DNA of 64,000 nucleotides from NCBI GenBank assembly GCA_900317405.1, contig ONGP01000012.1, positions 1-64,000 of the forward strand, read 5' to 3'. The notes under the pieces were generated by a model. That model was given only the letters and a program-made list of their open reading frames with translations, searched no databases and was not told where the DNA came from. The stretch comes from an uncultured Prevotella sp. GTDB taxonomy: Bacteria; Bacteroidota; Bacteroidia; Bacteroidales; Bacteroidaceae. Shown piece by piece: positions 50,520-59,672 of the stretch (position 1 is its first letter; each line of letters opens with the position of its first letter). The translations under genes and the position numbers were made by a program.

Positions 50520-51851
50520 ATGGATATTAAGGAACTATACAAGCTTTATCAGCAGCATCCGTGCATCACAACAGATAGTCGTGACTGCCCCGAGGGAAGC
50601 ATCTTTCTTGCGTTGAAAGGTGAGTCGTTTAATGGTAACAAATTCGCCTTGCAAGCACTCGAGAAAGGATGCAGTTATGCCATCGTAGATGAGGATGTTG
50701 ACAACGATCCTCGAATCATAAAGGTCGACAACTGTCTTCAGACCTTCAAGGACCTGGCCCGTGAGCATCGTCGCCAGTTCGACATCCCCGTGATCGGAAT
50801 AACAGGTACCAACGGCAAGACTACCACCAAGGAGCTTATTGCCGCTGTACTCTCACAGAAATATAATGTGCTATACACTCAGGGAAACTTTAATAATGAC
50901 GTAGGTGTGCCCAAGACATTGTTCCGTCTGAACAAGGACCATGAGATAGCAGTAATCGAGATGGGAGCCAGTCATCCTGGCGACATCAAGACTCTGGCAG
51001 AGACTGCCGAACCTACCTGTGGACTTATTACCAACGTAGGTCGTGCACATCTTCAGGGATTCGGTTCATTCGAGGGTGTAATCAAGACCAAATGCGAACT
51101 ATATGATTTCCTGCGCAGTCGCGAGGACAGTCTGATATTTATCAATGCCGACAACGAGTATCTTATCGACCAGATAAGTGATGACGAAGACATCTGGATG
51201 TCGCCCTACTCAACCGATCCCGACAACCAGTACTCATGTATTTCTGGCGAGATTATCGAATGCAACCCATTCCTTAAGTTCCGTTGGCGTGAGCCTCTTA
51301 TGGTTCTTGAAGAAGAGGGCCGCAGTACTAAGTGGCATAAAGTACAAACCAAACTTATCGGATCGTACAATATCGACAACCTGCTTGCAGCCATCGCTGT
51401 AGGAATCAACTTTGGGGTAGACCGCAAGAAGATTGTTGCTGCACTCGAAGAGTATGAGCCATCAAACAATCGCAGTCAGATGACTGTAACAGAGAAGAAT
51501 CATCTGATAGTTGATGCTTACAACGCCAACCCATCATCGATGCAGGCCGCACTCGAGAACTTCAAGTTGATGCAGGCCGAACACAAGATGGCTATTCTGG
51601 GCGCCATGCGAGAACTTGGCGAGGTTTCAGCCGAAGAGCATCAGCACGTAGTAGACTATCTCAAGGCTACCGATGTAGAGACTGTTTGGTTGGTAGGCGA
51701 AGAGTTTGAGGACGCAAAATGTGACTATCGCAAATTCAAGGACGTAGAGGAAGTGAAAGCAGCCATCGCAGCCGAAAAGCCAGAAGGACATTATATCCTC
51801 ATTAAGGGTTCTAACAGTACCAAACTATATCAACTTCCAGAACTGTTATAA
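50520..51851 (+). CDS. murF: UDP-N-acetylmuramoyl-tripeptide--D-alanyl-D-alanine ligase
   Basis: MurF adds D-Ala-D-Ala, the Ddl product, to the UDP-MurNAc tripeptide. Start MDIKELYKLYQQHP chosen downstream of the -7 box (443 residues). The N-terminal UDP-binding domain contains TTDSRDCPEGSIFLAL. The P-loop is GITGTNGKTTTKE (93-105), followed by NNDVGVPKTLFRLN, IEMGASHPGDI and, late, IVDAYNANPSSM. Motifs and length are standard. Confidence 0.97.
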   Translation: MDIKELYKLYQQHPCITTDSRDCPEGSIFLALKGESFNGNKFALQALEKGCSYAIVDEDVDNDPRIIKVDNCLQTFKDLAREHRRQFDIPVIGITGTNGKTTTKELIAAVLSQKYNVLYTQGNFNNDVGVPKTLFRLNKDHEIAVIEMGASHPGDIKTLAETAEPTCGLITNVGRAHLQGFGSFEGVIKTKCELYDFLRSREDSLIFINADNEYLIDQISDDEDIWMSPYSTDPDNQYSCISGEIIECNPFLKFRWREPLMVLEEEGRSTKWHKVQTKLIGSYNIDNLLAAIAVGINFGVDRKKIVAALEEYEPSNNRSQMTVTEKNHLIVDAYNANPSSMQAALENFKLMQAEHKMAILGAMRELGEVSAEEHQHVVDYLKATDVETVWLVGEEFEDAKCDYRKFKDVEEVKAAIAAEKPEGHYILIKGSNSTKLYQLPELL

Positions 51852-51868
51852 GAGGTGAGAGGTGAGAG
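51851..51868 (+). repeat. Heptamer array supplying a GTG start
   Basis: AGAGGTG twice and a partial third copy start on the last base of the murF stop codon. The GTG of the first copy (51855) is the likely start codon of the following lipoprotein. Confidence 0.7.
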
Positions 51869-52733
51869 ATTATCAATAGCTTTTATCATGCTTACACTGC
51901 TGATTACGGGATGTGGCAAGCAGAGACCTCAAGACAAAAGCCTTGAGCAGTGTAATAGTGTGTACTATTGGCGCACTGATCTCCGTCTTGATTCAACCGA
52001 GCGGGTCTTCCTGAAGCAATACGATATAAAAAAGGTATACTGCAGGTATTTCGATGTAGTGATGGGCGACAACGGTGCAGAGCCCAGGCCCAATGCCACA
52101 ATCTCGTTTTCAGACTCTCTGCCTGACATTGTCGAGATAATCCCCACTATTTATATCACCGAGGACTGTATGCATAAGCCACACAAGGACCTCGCCGAAA
52201 AGGTAGTGCAGCGCATCCGTCAGATGAACGAGACTAATAATATAAATAATGTACACGAGATACAAATAGACTGCGACTACACATCGCGCAGCCGTAAGAC
52301 TTATTACAAGTTCTTGGAAGAGGTTGTAAAATTGTGGAAATCAAAAGTATCTACCACCATCCGCTTGCATCAACTCTCGATGCCTGCACCTCCTGTTGAC
52401 TATGGTGCGCTAATGGTATACAACACAGGCGACCCACGCAAGTGGCAGGAGCGCAATCCTATACTCGACTATCGCGATGTGTATCCATATCTAAAGCATC
52501 TCGAACAATACGCCCTACCTCTGGCTGTAGCCTACCCCGTTTACCAATGGGTACGATATATCGACAACGTAAGGGTTGAGCACACAGTAGAGGCCGATGT
52601 AATACTTAAAGTAAAGCATGCGATGGAGAAAGAGCGCAAAAACCTTAGTAACTCCATCATAACATATCATCTTGATAAAGACAATATTAATAGATACATA
52701 CCTGAGACCTATGAAGAAATTTATCATCATTAG
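51855..52733 (+). CDS. Lipoprotein of unknown function (DUF3142-like)
   Basis: The 292-residue protein starts at a GTG within the heptamer array; the lipobox ends LLITGC (Cys20). The pattern VYYWRTDLRLDSTERVFLKQ, IQIDCDYTSRSRKTYYKFLE and TIRLHQLSMPAPPVDYGALM suggests a TIM-barrel protein of the glycosidase-like DUF3142 kind. The acidic DCD in the middle could be catalytic. Function unknown. It overlaps the next gene by 23 bp. Confidence 0.65.
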   Translation: MRGERLSIAFIMLTLLITGCGKQRPQDKSLEQCNSVYYWRTDLRLDSTERVFLKQYDIKKVYCRYFDVVMGDNGAEPRPNATISFSDSLPDIVEIIPTIYITEDCMHKPHKDLAEKVVQRIRQMNETNNINNVHEIQIDCDYTSRSRKTYYKFLEEVVKLWKSKVSTTIRLHQLSMPAPPVDYGALMVYNTGDPRKWQERNPILDYRDVYPYLKHLEQYALPLAVAYPVYQWVRYIDNVRVEHTVEADVILKVKHAMEKERKNLSNSIITYHLDKDNINRYIPETYEEIYHH

Positions 52734-54765
52734 CCTGTTGACAGCCATTACGCTGCCCTCATTCGCCTGTGCATGGGGCGAACCCGAGAATCCGTACCTG
52801 TTCAGCATGTACAGACAAGACAACTTCAGAACTCGTGTAGAAAAAATCTGCAACGACAACTGGAAAACGTACCTCGGATCGGACGAGGAGTACTTCTGGT
52901 TCCGTCACGACGACGTCATCAAGGCCGCCCGACAGAAGGGTGATGCACTGATGGTGAGTTACCTGCAGAACCTGAAGAAGTATCTCGACTGCGTTAGTAT
53001 CGAAGAACGCAAGCAGTACGAGTGGAACTACCCAACGGCAAACGACATCGCTGCACAAAAGCGCGACTTGCAAGCCGTTCGCACTTATGCTTTCAGCAAG
53101 ATTAAGACCAAGTTGCGCTCACAGCACGCCCTGTTATATATGCGATGCAACATGATGCTTGGTCGTCACCAGGACAACATCAATTTCTGGCAGCAGACAG
53201 CCAGTCAGTTTATCGAGACCGTATATAAGGATATGATGAAGAACATCTACGCTGGTGCTCTATACAAGACTGGTCGCGAGGCAGAAGCAGGCGAATTGTT
53301 TGCCGAGATGGACGATTACGAAAGTCTTATGACCATCTACTACAAGAAACGCTCTTACTTGGCCATCAGCCAGCAGTACAAGCAGAACCCCAACGCCAAG
53401 GTATTGCCATTCCTGCTTCAAGACTTTGTGAACAATGCCCAAGAGGCTGTAGACAACAACAGCGGTGGCTACTATGGAGGAAAGCTATTCGTCCGCGATA
53501 TCAACCAGCAGGAGTCGTGGCAGATGCAACAGTTCTGCGAGTTGGTAGTTCGCGAAGGTAAGACCGAATCACCAGCTATGTGGAAGGCAGCCAAAGCATG
53601 GCTTGAATACCTAAGCGGAAAGAAACAGGAAGCACTGAAGGACATCGATGCTGCAATGACATTAGATGGATCCGAACGTATGAAGGATAATGTACGCGTG
53701 TTGAAACTATACATCACAGCTGCCCAGGCCAAGCCCAGCGATAAGTTCGACCAGTACTTCGCTAACGAACTAACATGGCTTCAGGAGAAGACCAAACAGG
53801 ACTATTTCTTCGAGAGCGCATTGAAACGAACCATGCGTCAAACCATATTCCCGCATTATAAGGACAATGCTAATCAGCAGCTTGCACTGATGTGCATCAC
53901 CCACGACTATCAATACGATAGCACCATCGATACCATTCGTGTCGATAAGTTAGAGAGTTTCTACGATTACACCAAGACTCCTGGCAAGAAGGACTTCGAC
54001 AAGTATCTGAAGAGCCAATTGCAGACTAACGACTCTGCCCTTGTCGAGCTCATCGGCACCAAGTATATGCGTATGGCCAACTGGGGTAAAGCCATCGAGT
54101 GGCTCAAGAACATCCCCGTAAGCTACTACAACAACAACCGCAGCCGCGGATACCTCTACTACTCAATGCTACGAAAGTACGACGTAGAACCTTGGATTAC
54201 GCGTCAATGGCTGAGAGAAGACGAGGCGTGGGAGAAGAACCTGAAATGGTGGAAGAACGTGAAACTTGACTTCTGCAAGGAGATGCAGATGCTGGAGAGC
54301 TCGCTCAACCTGCTTCAGGGCAAAGCCCTCGAACAGCGCTATTACAATCTGGCTGTGCGCTATGCCCAAGCTAATATCAAGGGTGACTGCTGGTGGCTGA
54401 TGCGCGAAGCAAAGAACTGCTATGACACCGTACGTGTCAACGAGGTTGACCTCGGCGCTCGTGCCGTCGAGTATCTGCAGAAGGCAGCCATGAGCAATGA
54501 CATCGACTTAAAGATTAAGGCCCTGTTTGCTATGGGCTACCGAGAGCTGTATAACGACAAGAACGGCAAGAGTCTTTGGACTGGTATGGTATGGGATGAA
54601 GCCAAGACAGACTACGTGCAAAAGTATTATCGCAAGTCACCACAGTTCCGCGCATTCCAAGCTCTGTTCGAGATTGTAGACGGTACTTCCAAGGAACCAA
54701 CATACGTTAGGAAATGTGATGAGTTCGACCAGTTCCGCAGTTACTATCGACAGCATAAAAAATAA
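52711..54765 (+). CDS. Exported helical-repeat protein of unknown function
   Basis: Start chosen at MKKFIIISLLTAITLPSFA, a clear signal peptide; a longer frame from 52672 would put 13 residues in front of it. The 684-residue product is rich in aromatic and basic residues and looks helical throughout, with TPR-like pairs (ALYKTGREAEAGELFAEMDD, LSGKKQEALKDIDAAMTLDG, MRMANWGKAIEWLKNIPVSY). I do not recognise a family. It is coupled to the lipoprotein by overlap, so the two may act together in the periplasm. Confidence 0.65.
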   Translation: MKKFIIISLLTAITLPSFACAWGEPENPYLFSMYRQDNFRTRVEKICNDNWKTYLGSDEEYFWFRHDDVIKAARQKGDALMVSYLQNLKKYLDCVSIEERKQYEWNYPTANDIAAQKRDLQAVRTYAFSKIKTKLRSQHALLYMRCNMMLGRHQDNINFWQQTASQFIETVYKDMMKNIYAGALYKTGREAEAGELFAEMDDYESLMTIYYKKRSYLAISQQYKQNPNAKVLPFLLQDFVNNAQEAVDNNSGGYYGGKLFVRDINQQESWQMQQFCELVVREGKTESPAMWKAAKAWLEYLSGKKQEALKDIDAAMTLDGSERMKDNVRVLKLYITAAQAKPSDKFDQYFANELTWLQEKTKQDYFFESALKRTMRQTIFPHYKDNANQQLALMCITHDYQYDSTIDTIRVDKLESFYDYTKTPGKKDFDKYLKSQLQTNDSALVELIGTKYMRMANWGKAIEWLKNIPVSYYNNNRSRGYLYYSMLRKYDVEPWITRQWLREDEAWEKNLKWWKNVKLDFCKEMQMLESSLNLLQGKALEQRYYNLAVRYAQANIKGDCWWLMREAKNCYDTVRVNEVDLGARAVEYLQKAAMSNDIDLKIKALFAMGYRELYNDKNGKSLWTGMVWDEAKTDYVQKYYRKSPQFRAFQALFEIVDGTSKEPTYVRKCDEFDQFRSYYRQHKK

Positions 54766-54805
54766 AAAAATTCCCTTTTCGTGCACGAAATTCAAAAAAA
54801 GTGCG

Positions 54806-54814
54806 TACCTTTGC
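54806..54814 (+). promoter_or_regulatory. tRNA-Pro promoter (-7)
   Basis: TACCTTTGC lies 12 bp before the tRNA 5' end. A good TTTG at the right distance was not found (TTTC occurs at 54777-54780). Confidence 0.6.
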
Positions 54815-54825
54815 ACCCGCAAAAT

Positions 54826-54898
54826 CGGGATGTAGCGCAGTTGGTAGCGCACTACGTTCGGGACGTAGGGGTCGGGCGTTCGAGTCGCCTCATCCCGA
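54826..54898 (+). tRNA. tRNA-Pro (anticodon CGG)
   Basis: All stems fold: acceptor CGGGATG/CATCCCG, D stem GCGC/GCGC, anticodon stem CTACG/CGTAG with loop TTCGGGA (anticodon CGG), T stem GGGCG/CGCCT with loop TTCGAGT. It totals 73 bases with discriminator A. The following bases are CCT, so the CCA end is not fully encoded. It reads CCG codons and has its own promoter and terminator. Confidence 0.95.
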
Positions 54899-54906
54899 CC
54901 TAGAGC

Positions 54907-54945
54907 AAAAGAGGTGACTGTGTATAACGGCCACCTCTTTTATTG
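54907..54945 (+). terminator. Terminator of the tRNA-Pro gene
   Basis: AAAAGAGGTG pairs with CACCTCTTTT (54932-54941) and the T-run forms the tail. Confidence 0.85.
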
Positions 54946-54992
54946 CTTTATGTATAAAATCCCATTCGAAATTGCATTTTTTTGCGTTTTTG

Positions 54993-55025
54993 TTTGGATA
55001 TTACGTCAGAAATGAATAAATTTGC
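54993..55025 (+). promoter_or_regulatory. korAB promoter
   Basis: TTTG at 54993-54996, a 20-bp spacer, TAAATTTGC at 55017-55025. It shows that the open frame upstream of 55066 is not translated from its first ATG. Confidence 0.75.
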
Positions 55026-55065
55026 ACCCCAAAAGTTAGAAACGTTAGAAACAAAACTGAATATT

Positions 55066-56910
55066 ATGGCAGAAACAATGGAAGTGAAGGAGCTCGACCA
55101 AGTTGTCGTACGCTTCTCAGGTGACTCCGGCGACGGTATGCAGCTTGCTGGAAACATCTTCTCTACGGTCAGTGCCACCGTTGGTAACGGCATTTCTACA
55201 TTCCCCGACTACCCAGCCGACATCCGCGCCCCGCAAGGTTCGCTAACTGGTGTGTCTGGTTTCCAGGTACACATCGGTGCTGGTAAAGTGTACACTCCTG
55301 GTGACAAGTGCGACGTTCTGGTAGCCATGAACGCAGCAGCGCTCAAGACTCAGTATCGCTACGCTAAGCCCGGTGCTACCATCATCATCGACACCGACTC
55401 GTTTGGTCCTAAGGATCTTGAGAAGGCTCAGTTTAAGACTGAGGATTACCTCGGCGAGATGGGAATCGACCCAGACCGTGTAATCCAGTGCCCACTTACC
55501 ACTATGGTAAAGGATTGTCTGGCCGACAGCGGAATGGACAACAAGGCAATGCTGAAGTGCCGCAACATGTTCGCACTCGGACTGGTATGCTGGCTCTTCG
55601 ACCGCGACCTGAACCTCGTAGGCAACTTCCTGAAAGAGAAATTCGCCAAGAAGCCCGCTATAGCCGAAGCTAATATCAAGGTTATCCAAGCTGGTTGGGA
55701 TTACGGACACAACACTCACTCAAGTGCCATCAACGTTTATCGCGTAGAAACCAAGGAGAAGACTCCAGGACGCTATATGGATATCACAGGTAACAAGGCT
55801 ACCGCTTACGGTTTCATTGCCGCTGCCGAGAAGGCTGGTCTGCGCCTCTACCTGGGTTCATATCCTATCACACCTGCAACTGATGTTCTGCACGAGCTCT
55901 CTAAGCACAAGTCATGCGGCGTTATCACCGTTCAGTGCGAGGACGAGATCAGCGGTTGCGCATCAGCTCTCGGAGCATCGTTCGCTGGTGCACTCGGTGT
56001 TACTTCTACCTCTGGTCCTGGCGTATGCCTTAAGAGCGAGGCTATGAACCTTGCTGTTATCATGGAGCTTCCATTGGTTGTTCTCGACGTACAGCGTGGT
56101 GGTCCTGCTACAGGTCTGCCAACAAAGAGTGAGCAGACCGACCTGCTGCAGGCTCTGTTCGGACGTAACGGTGAGAGCCCAATGCCAGTAATGGCTGCTA
56201 CCAGTCCTGCCGACTGTTTCGATGCAGCTTATCAGGCAGCCAAGATTGCACTTGAGCACATGACTCCTGTTGTATTGCTCACCGATGCATATATCGCAAA
56301 CGGTTCTGGAGCATTCAAACTGCCAGAGATGGCTAAGCTCGACGCTATCAATCCTCCATACGTTCCTGAGAAACTGAAGGGTAAGTGGACTCCATACATG
56401 CGTGCAAAGAATGGCACACGCTACTGGGCTGTTCCTGGTCGCGAGGGCTTTACTCACATCCTCGGCGGACTTGAGAAGGACTCTGAGACAGGTGCAATCT
56501 CAACCAACCCAGAAAACCACGACCTGATGACTCGTCTGCGCCAGCAGAAGATTGACAATATCCAGGTGCCCGACCTCGAAGTTGACGGCGATGCTGATGC
56601 CGACCTGCTGATTGTAGGCTTCGGTTCTACCTACGGCCACCTGCACTCTGCTATGGACGAGCTCCGTGCTAAGGGTTACAAGGTAGCTCAGGCTCAGTTC
56701 AAGTATCTGAACCCACTGCCAAAGAACACTGCCGACGTACTGAAGAAGTACAAGAAGGTGGTTGTAGCCGAGCAGAACATGGGGCAGCTTGCAGCTTACC
56801 TCCGCATGAAGGTCGACGGCTTCGTACCTTACCAGTTCAACCAGGTAAAGGGTCAGCCTTTCGTAGTAGAAGAGTTAGTGAACGCATTCGAGGACATTTT
56901 AAAGAAGTAA
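55066..56910 (+). CDS. korA: 2-oxoacid:ferredoxin oxidoreductase, fused gamma-alpha subunit (KorA-type)
   Basis: With KorB this enzyme oxidatively decarboxylates 2-oxoglutarate (or runs in reverse), with ferredoxin as electron carrier. Start at MAETMEVKEL, behind the promoter. The 614-residue protein has the gamma domain first (about 14-200, with RFSGDSGDGMQLAGNIFS), then the pyrimidine-binding alpha domain (about 245-500, with YLGSYPITPATDVLHELSK, where YPITP is diagnostic) and a C-terminal domain. The gamma-alpha fusion is usual for Kor in Bacteroidota. Substrate is assigned by family resemblance. Confidence 0.92.
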   Translation: MAETMEVKELDQVVVRFSGDSGDGMQLAGNIFSTVSATVGNGISTFPDYPADIRAPQGSLTGVSGFQVHIGAGKVYTPGDKCDVLVAMNAAALKTQYRYAKPGATIIIDTDSFGPKDLEKAQFKTEDYLGEMGIDPDRVIQCPLTTMVKDCLADSGMDNKAMLKCRNMFALGLVCWLFDRDLNLVGNFLKEKFAKKPAIAEANIKVIQAGWDYGHNTHSSAINVYRVETKEKTPGRYMDITGNKATAYGFIAAAEKAGLRLYLGSYPITPATDVLHELSKHKSCGVITVQCEDEISGCASALGASFAGALGVTSTSGPGVCLKSEAMNLAVIMELPLVVLDVQRGGPATGLPTKSEQTDLLQALFGRNGESPMPVMAATSPADCFDAAYQAAKIALEHMTPVVLLTDAYIANGSGAFKLPEMAKLDAINPPYVPEKLKGKWTPYMRAKNGTRYWAVPGREGFTHILGGLEKDSETGAISTNPENHDLMTRLRQQKIDNIQVPDLEVDGDADADLLIVGFGSTYGHLHSAMDELRAKGYKVAQAQFKYLNPLPKNTADVLKKYKKVVVAEQNMGQLAAYLRMKVDGFVPYQFNQVKGQPFVVEELVNAFEDILKK

Positions 56911-56916
56911 ACTATT

Positions 56917-57921
56917 ATGAGTTATACAGCACAAGATTTTAAGAAAGGCCAGCCTCGTTGGTGCCCAGGTTGCGGCGACCACTTCTTCCTGGCTTCACTC
57001 CATAAGACTATGGCCGAGATTGGCGTAGCTCCCGAGAACGTAGCAGTTATCTCTGGTATCGGTTGTTCCAGCCGTCTGCCCCACTACATGGCTACCTACG
57101 GCATGAACACCATCCACGGTCGTGCTGCTGCTATCGCTACTGGTGCAAAGGTTGCTAATCCCAACCTGACCGTATGGCAGGTATCAGGTGATGGTGACGG
57201 ACTGGCTATCGGTGGTAACCACTTCATCCACGCCAACCGTCGTAACATCGACCTCAATATGATCCTGCTCAACAACCGTATCTATGGTTTGACCAAGGGT
57301 CAGTACTCACCTACCTCACCACGTGGATTTGTTTCTAAGTCGAGCCCTTACGGCACTGTAGAGGATCCATTCCGCCCAGCAGAACTCTGCTTTGGTGCAC
57401 GCGGACACTTCTTTGCTCGCTGCGTGGCTACCGATGCAAAGGGAACTGTTGAGGTGCTGAAGGCAGCCTACGAGCACAAGGGTGCCAGCGTAACTGAGGT
57501 TCTGCAGAACTGTGTAATCTTCAATGACCACTGCCATGATGTAGTTTACAACAATGAAGGTCGTAAGAAGAACGCCATCTACGTAAAGCACGGCGAGAAG
57601 CTCGTATTCGGCGAGAACAATGAGTTCGGACTGGTACAGCAGGGCTTCGGCCTTAAGGTGGTTGAGATCGGCAAGGACGGTTACACCATCGACGATGTAT
57701 TGGTTCACGATGCTCACTGCGAGGACAACACCCTGCAGCTGAAGCTCGCCATGATGACTCCCGAGGATGGTTTCCCCATTGCCCTTGGTGTTATCCGCGA
57801 TGTTGACGCTCCAACCTACAATGATGCCGTTCACGCTCAGCTTGCTGAGGTATCAGCTCAGAAGAAGTACCACAACTTTGAGGAACTGCTCGAAACAAAC
57901 GACATCTGGGAGGTAAAATAA
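56917..57921 (+). CDS. korB: 2-oxoacid:ferredoxin oxidoreductase beta subunit (KorB-type)
   Basis: The 334-residue subunit binds thiamine pyrophosphate and one Fe-S cluster. RWCPGCGDHFFLASLHK and GIGCSSRLPHYM carry cluster cysteines. The TPP motif spans GDGDGLAIGGNHFIH to NNRIYGLTKGQYSPTS. It follows korA by 6 bp. There is no adjacent ferredoxin-like delta subunit or KorC/D, consistent with the two-subunit form. Confidence 0.94.
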   Translation: MSYTAQDFKKGQPRWCPGCGDHFFLASLHKTMAEIGVAPENVAVISGIGCSSRLPHYMATYGMNTIHGRAAAIATGAKVANPNLTVWQVSGDGDGLAIGGNHFIHANRRNIDLNMILLNNRIYGLTKGQYSPTSPRGFVSKSSPYGTVEDPFRPAELCFGARGHFFARCVATDAKGTVEVLKAAYEHKGASVTEVLQNCVIFNDHCHDVVYNNEGRKKNAIYVKHGEKLVFGENNEFGLVQQGFGLKVVEIGKDGYTIDDVLVHDAHCEDNTLQLKLAMMTPEDGFPIALGVIRDVDAPTYNDAVHAQLAEVSAQKKYHNFEELLETNDIWEVK

Positions 57922-57961
57922 CCTCCAAATAACCCACGAGTTTGTAAACTCCACATATCAA

Positions 57962-57992
57962 TCATCCCCATGACATATCGTTGTGGGGATGA
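57962..57992 (+). terminator. korAB terminator
   Basis: TCATCCCCA pairs with TGGGGATGA (57984-57992), loop of 13 bases, followed by ATTTGTGTT. The T-tract is modest. Confidence 0.6.
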
Positions 57993-58063
57993 ATTTGTGT
58001 TAATATACACTCATTATCCGAACAAAACTTGTAGTAACTCCAAAGTTTTTCCTAAAAACTTAT

Positions 58064-58072
58064 TACCTTTGC
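58064..58072 (+). promoter_or_regulatory. SLC13 transporter promoter (-7)
   Basis: TACCTTTGC lies 50 bp before the start codon. There is no clear TTTG at the -33 distance. Confidence 0.55.
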
Positions 58073-58121
58073 GCTCGATTTTTACTTAAAACCAAATATT
58101 AAATAATAACATTATAACAAT

Positions 58122-59627
58122 ATGTTTCACATTTACGAAGGATTTAACCTAGTTGAGGCGTATCATAAAATGCGTCACAACCGCAAGTATCATCCAGAGG
58201 ATGGTACCAAACGTGCTATCAAAATTGCTTTGGTAGCTCTCGTTACTTTACTGCTTTGGAATATGCCAACAGAGTGGTTTGGCATCCAGAACCTTACCGT
58301 TGTACAGCAGCGTGTAATCGCCATCTTTGCTTTTGCTACGCTGATGTGGATTCTCGAAATCGTTAGTTCGTGGGCCACTTCTATCGCCATCATCGTACTG
58401 ATGCTGTTGTTCTGTACGGATAGTGGTATCGCACCGATGGTAAACGAGGAAGAGGTGGGCAAGCTGCTCTCATACAAGGGTGTTATGGCTTGCTTTGCCG
58501 ACCCTGTTATCATGCTGTTCATTGGTGGATTCGTGCTGGCTATTGCCGCTACTAAGACCGGTCTTGATGCACAGTTGGCAAAGGTGCTGTTGCGTCCATT
58601 CGGCACACGCAGTGAGATGGTACTCTTGGGATTCCTGCTCGTTACAGGACTGTTCTCTATGTTCGTATCAAACACTGCTACCGCAGCCATGATGCTCACC
58701 TTCCTTACTCCGGTGTTCCGTCAGCTGCCTCCCGAGGGTAAAGGCCGTATTGCTTTGGCCATGTCAATCCCTGTAGCTGCCAACCTGGGTGGTATGGGTA
58801 CTCCTATCGGTACTCCTCCAAACAATATCGCACTTAAGTACCTGAACGATCCTGAGGGTCTGAACATGGGCCTTGGTTTCGGTCAGTGGATGATGTTTAT
58901 GTTCCCACTCGTTATCGTGCTGCTGTTCATCAGCTGGCGCCTGCTGCTTAAGTTCTTCCCATTCAGTCAGAAGACAATTGAGCTGAAGATTGATGGCGGC
59001 ATGCAGAAGGGTTTCCACTCAAAGGTGGTTATCTTCACCTTCATCCTCACAGTTGCGCTGTGGTTGTCTGACCGTGTAACCGGCATCAACGCCAACACCG
59101 TAGCTATGCTTCCATTCTGTATTTTCGCCCTTACGGGTGTTATCAATAAGCGTGACCTTGAGCAGATTAACTGGAGTGTTATCTGGATGGTAGCCGGTGG
59201 TTTCGCACTGGGTTATGGTCTTAACGCTTCAGGTCTGGCAGCCAATGCTGTAGAGAGTATCCCATTCGGCGAGTTCTCTCCACTGCTCATCCTGCTTCTT
59301 GGCGGTGCCATCTGCTATGTGCTCAGTAACTTCATCTCTAACTCAGCTACAGCAGCACTGCTCATGCCTATCCTGGCCGTTGTCTGCGGCGCTATGGGCG
59401 ACAAGCTTGCACCTATCGGTGGTACAGGTACCGTACTTATCGGTGTGGCCATCGCAGCATCTAGCGCAATGATCCTGCCTATCTCTACCCCACCAAATGC
59501 TCTGGCATTTGCCACAGGTTATGTTAAGCAGGGCGACATGTCGAAGATTGGTATCATTATGGGTATTATCTCAATGGTATTGGGATTCGGTCTGGTTTAC
59601 CTGATGGGAACACTTCACCTCATCTAA
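58122..59627 (+). CDS. SLC13/DASS family sodium:anion (dicarboxylate or sulfate) symporter
   Basis: The 501-residue membrane protein has about 11-12 helices after a 32-residue cytoplasmic start. Both inverted-repeat tip motifs of the family are present: VSNTATAAMMLTFLTP (about 186-201) and ISNSATAALLMPIL (about 406-419), which bind sodium and the carboxylate. AMSIPVAANLGGMGTPIGTP is also typical. It probably imports a di- or tricarboxylate such as succinate or citrate. Proximity to korAB hints at reductive TCA metabolism, but it is a separate unit. Confidence 0.9.
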   Translation: MFHIYEGFNLVEAYHKMRHNRKYHPEDGTKRAIKIALVALVTLLLWNMPTEWFGIQNLTVVQQRVIAIFAFATLMWILEIVSSWATSIAIIVLMLLFCTDSGIAPMVNEEEVGKLLSYKGVMACFADPVIMLFIGGFVLAIAATKTGLDAQLAKVLLRPFGTRSEMVLLGFLLVTGLFSMFVSNTATAAMMLTFLTPVFRQLPPEGKGRIALAMSIPVAANLGGMGTPIGTPPNNIALKYLNDPEGLNMGLGFGQWMMFMFPLVIVLLFISWRLLLKFFPFSQKTIELKIDGGMQKGFHSKVVIFTFILTVALWLSDRVTGINANTVAMLPFCIFALTGVINKRDLEQINWSVIWMVAGGFALGYGLNASGLAANAVESIPFGEFSPLLILLLGGAICYVLSNFISNSATAALLMPILAVVCGAMGDKLAPIGGTGTVLIGVAIAASSAMILPISTPPNALAFATGYVKQGDMSKIGIIMGIISMVLGFGLVYLMGTLHLI

Positions 59628-59640
59628 GATACAAAAAGAA

Positions 59641-59672
59641 ATCCCGCTCGGCTTGAGCGGGATTCTTTTTTT
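59641..59672. terminator. Bidirectional terminator between SLC13 and upp
   Basis: ATCCCGCTC pairs with GAGCGGGAT (59655-59663), loop GGCTT, with AAAGAA before and TTCTTTTTTT after. The A and T flanks serve both convergent genes. Confidence 0.92.

Noticed and set aside
54826..54898. tRNA-Pro as an integration site
   Set aside because: No integrase and no second copy of the tRNA 3' end were seen in the window.
54982..55065. Longer N-terminus for KorA
   Set aside because: This start lies upstream of the promoter -33 box at 54993, so it is not on the transcript, and the extra residues match no part of the family.
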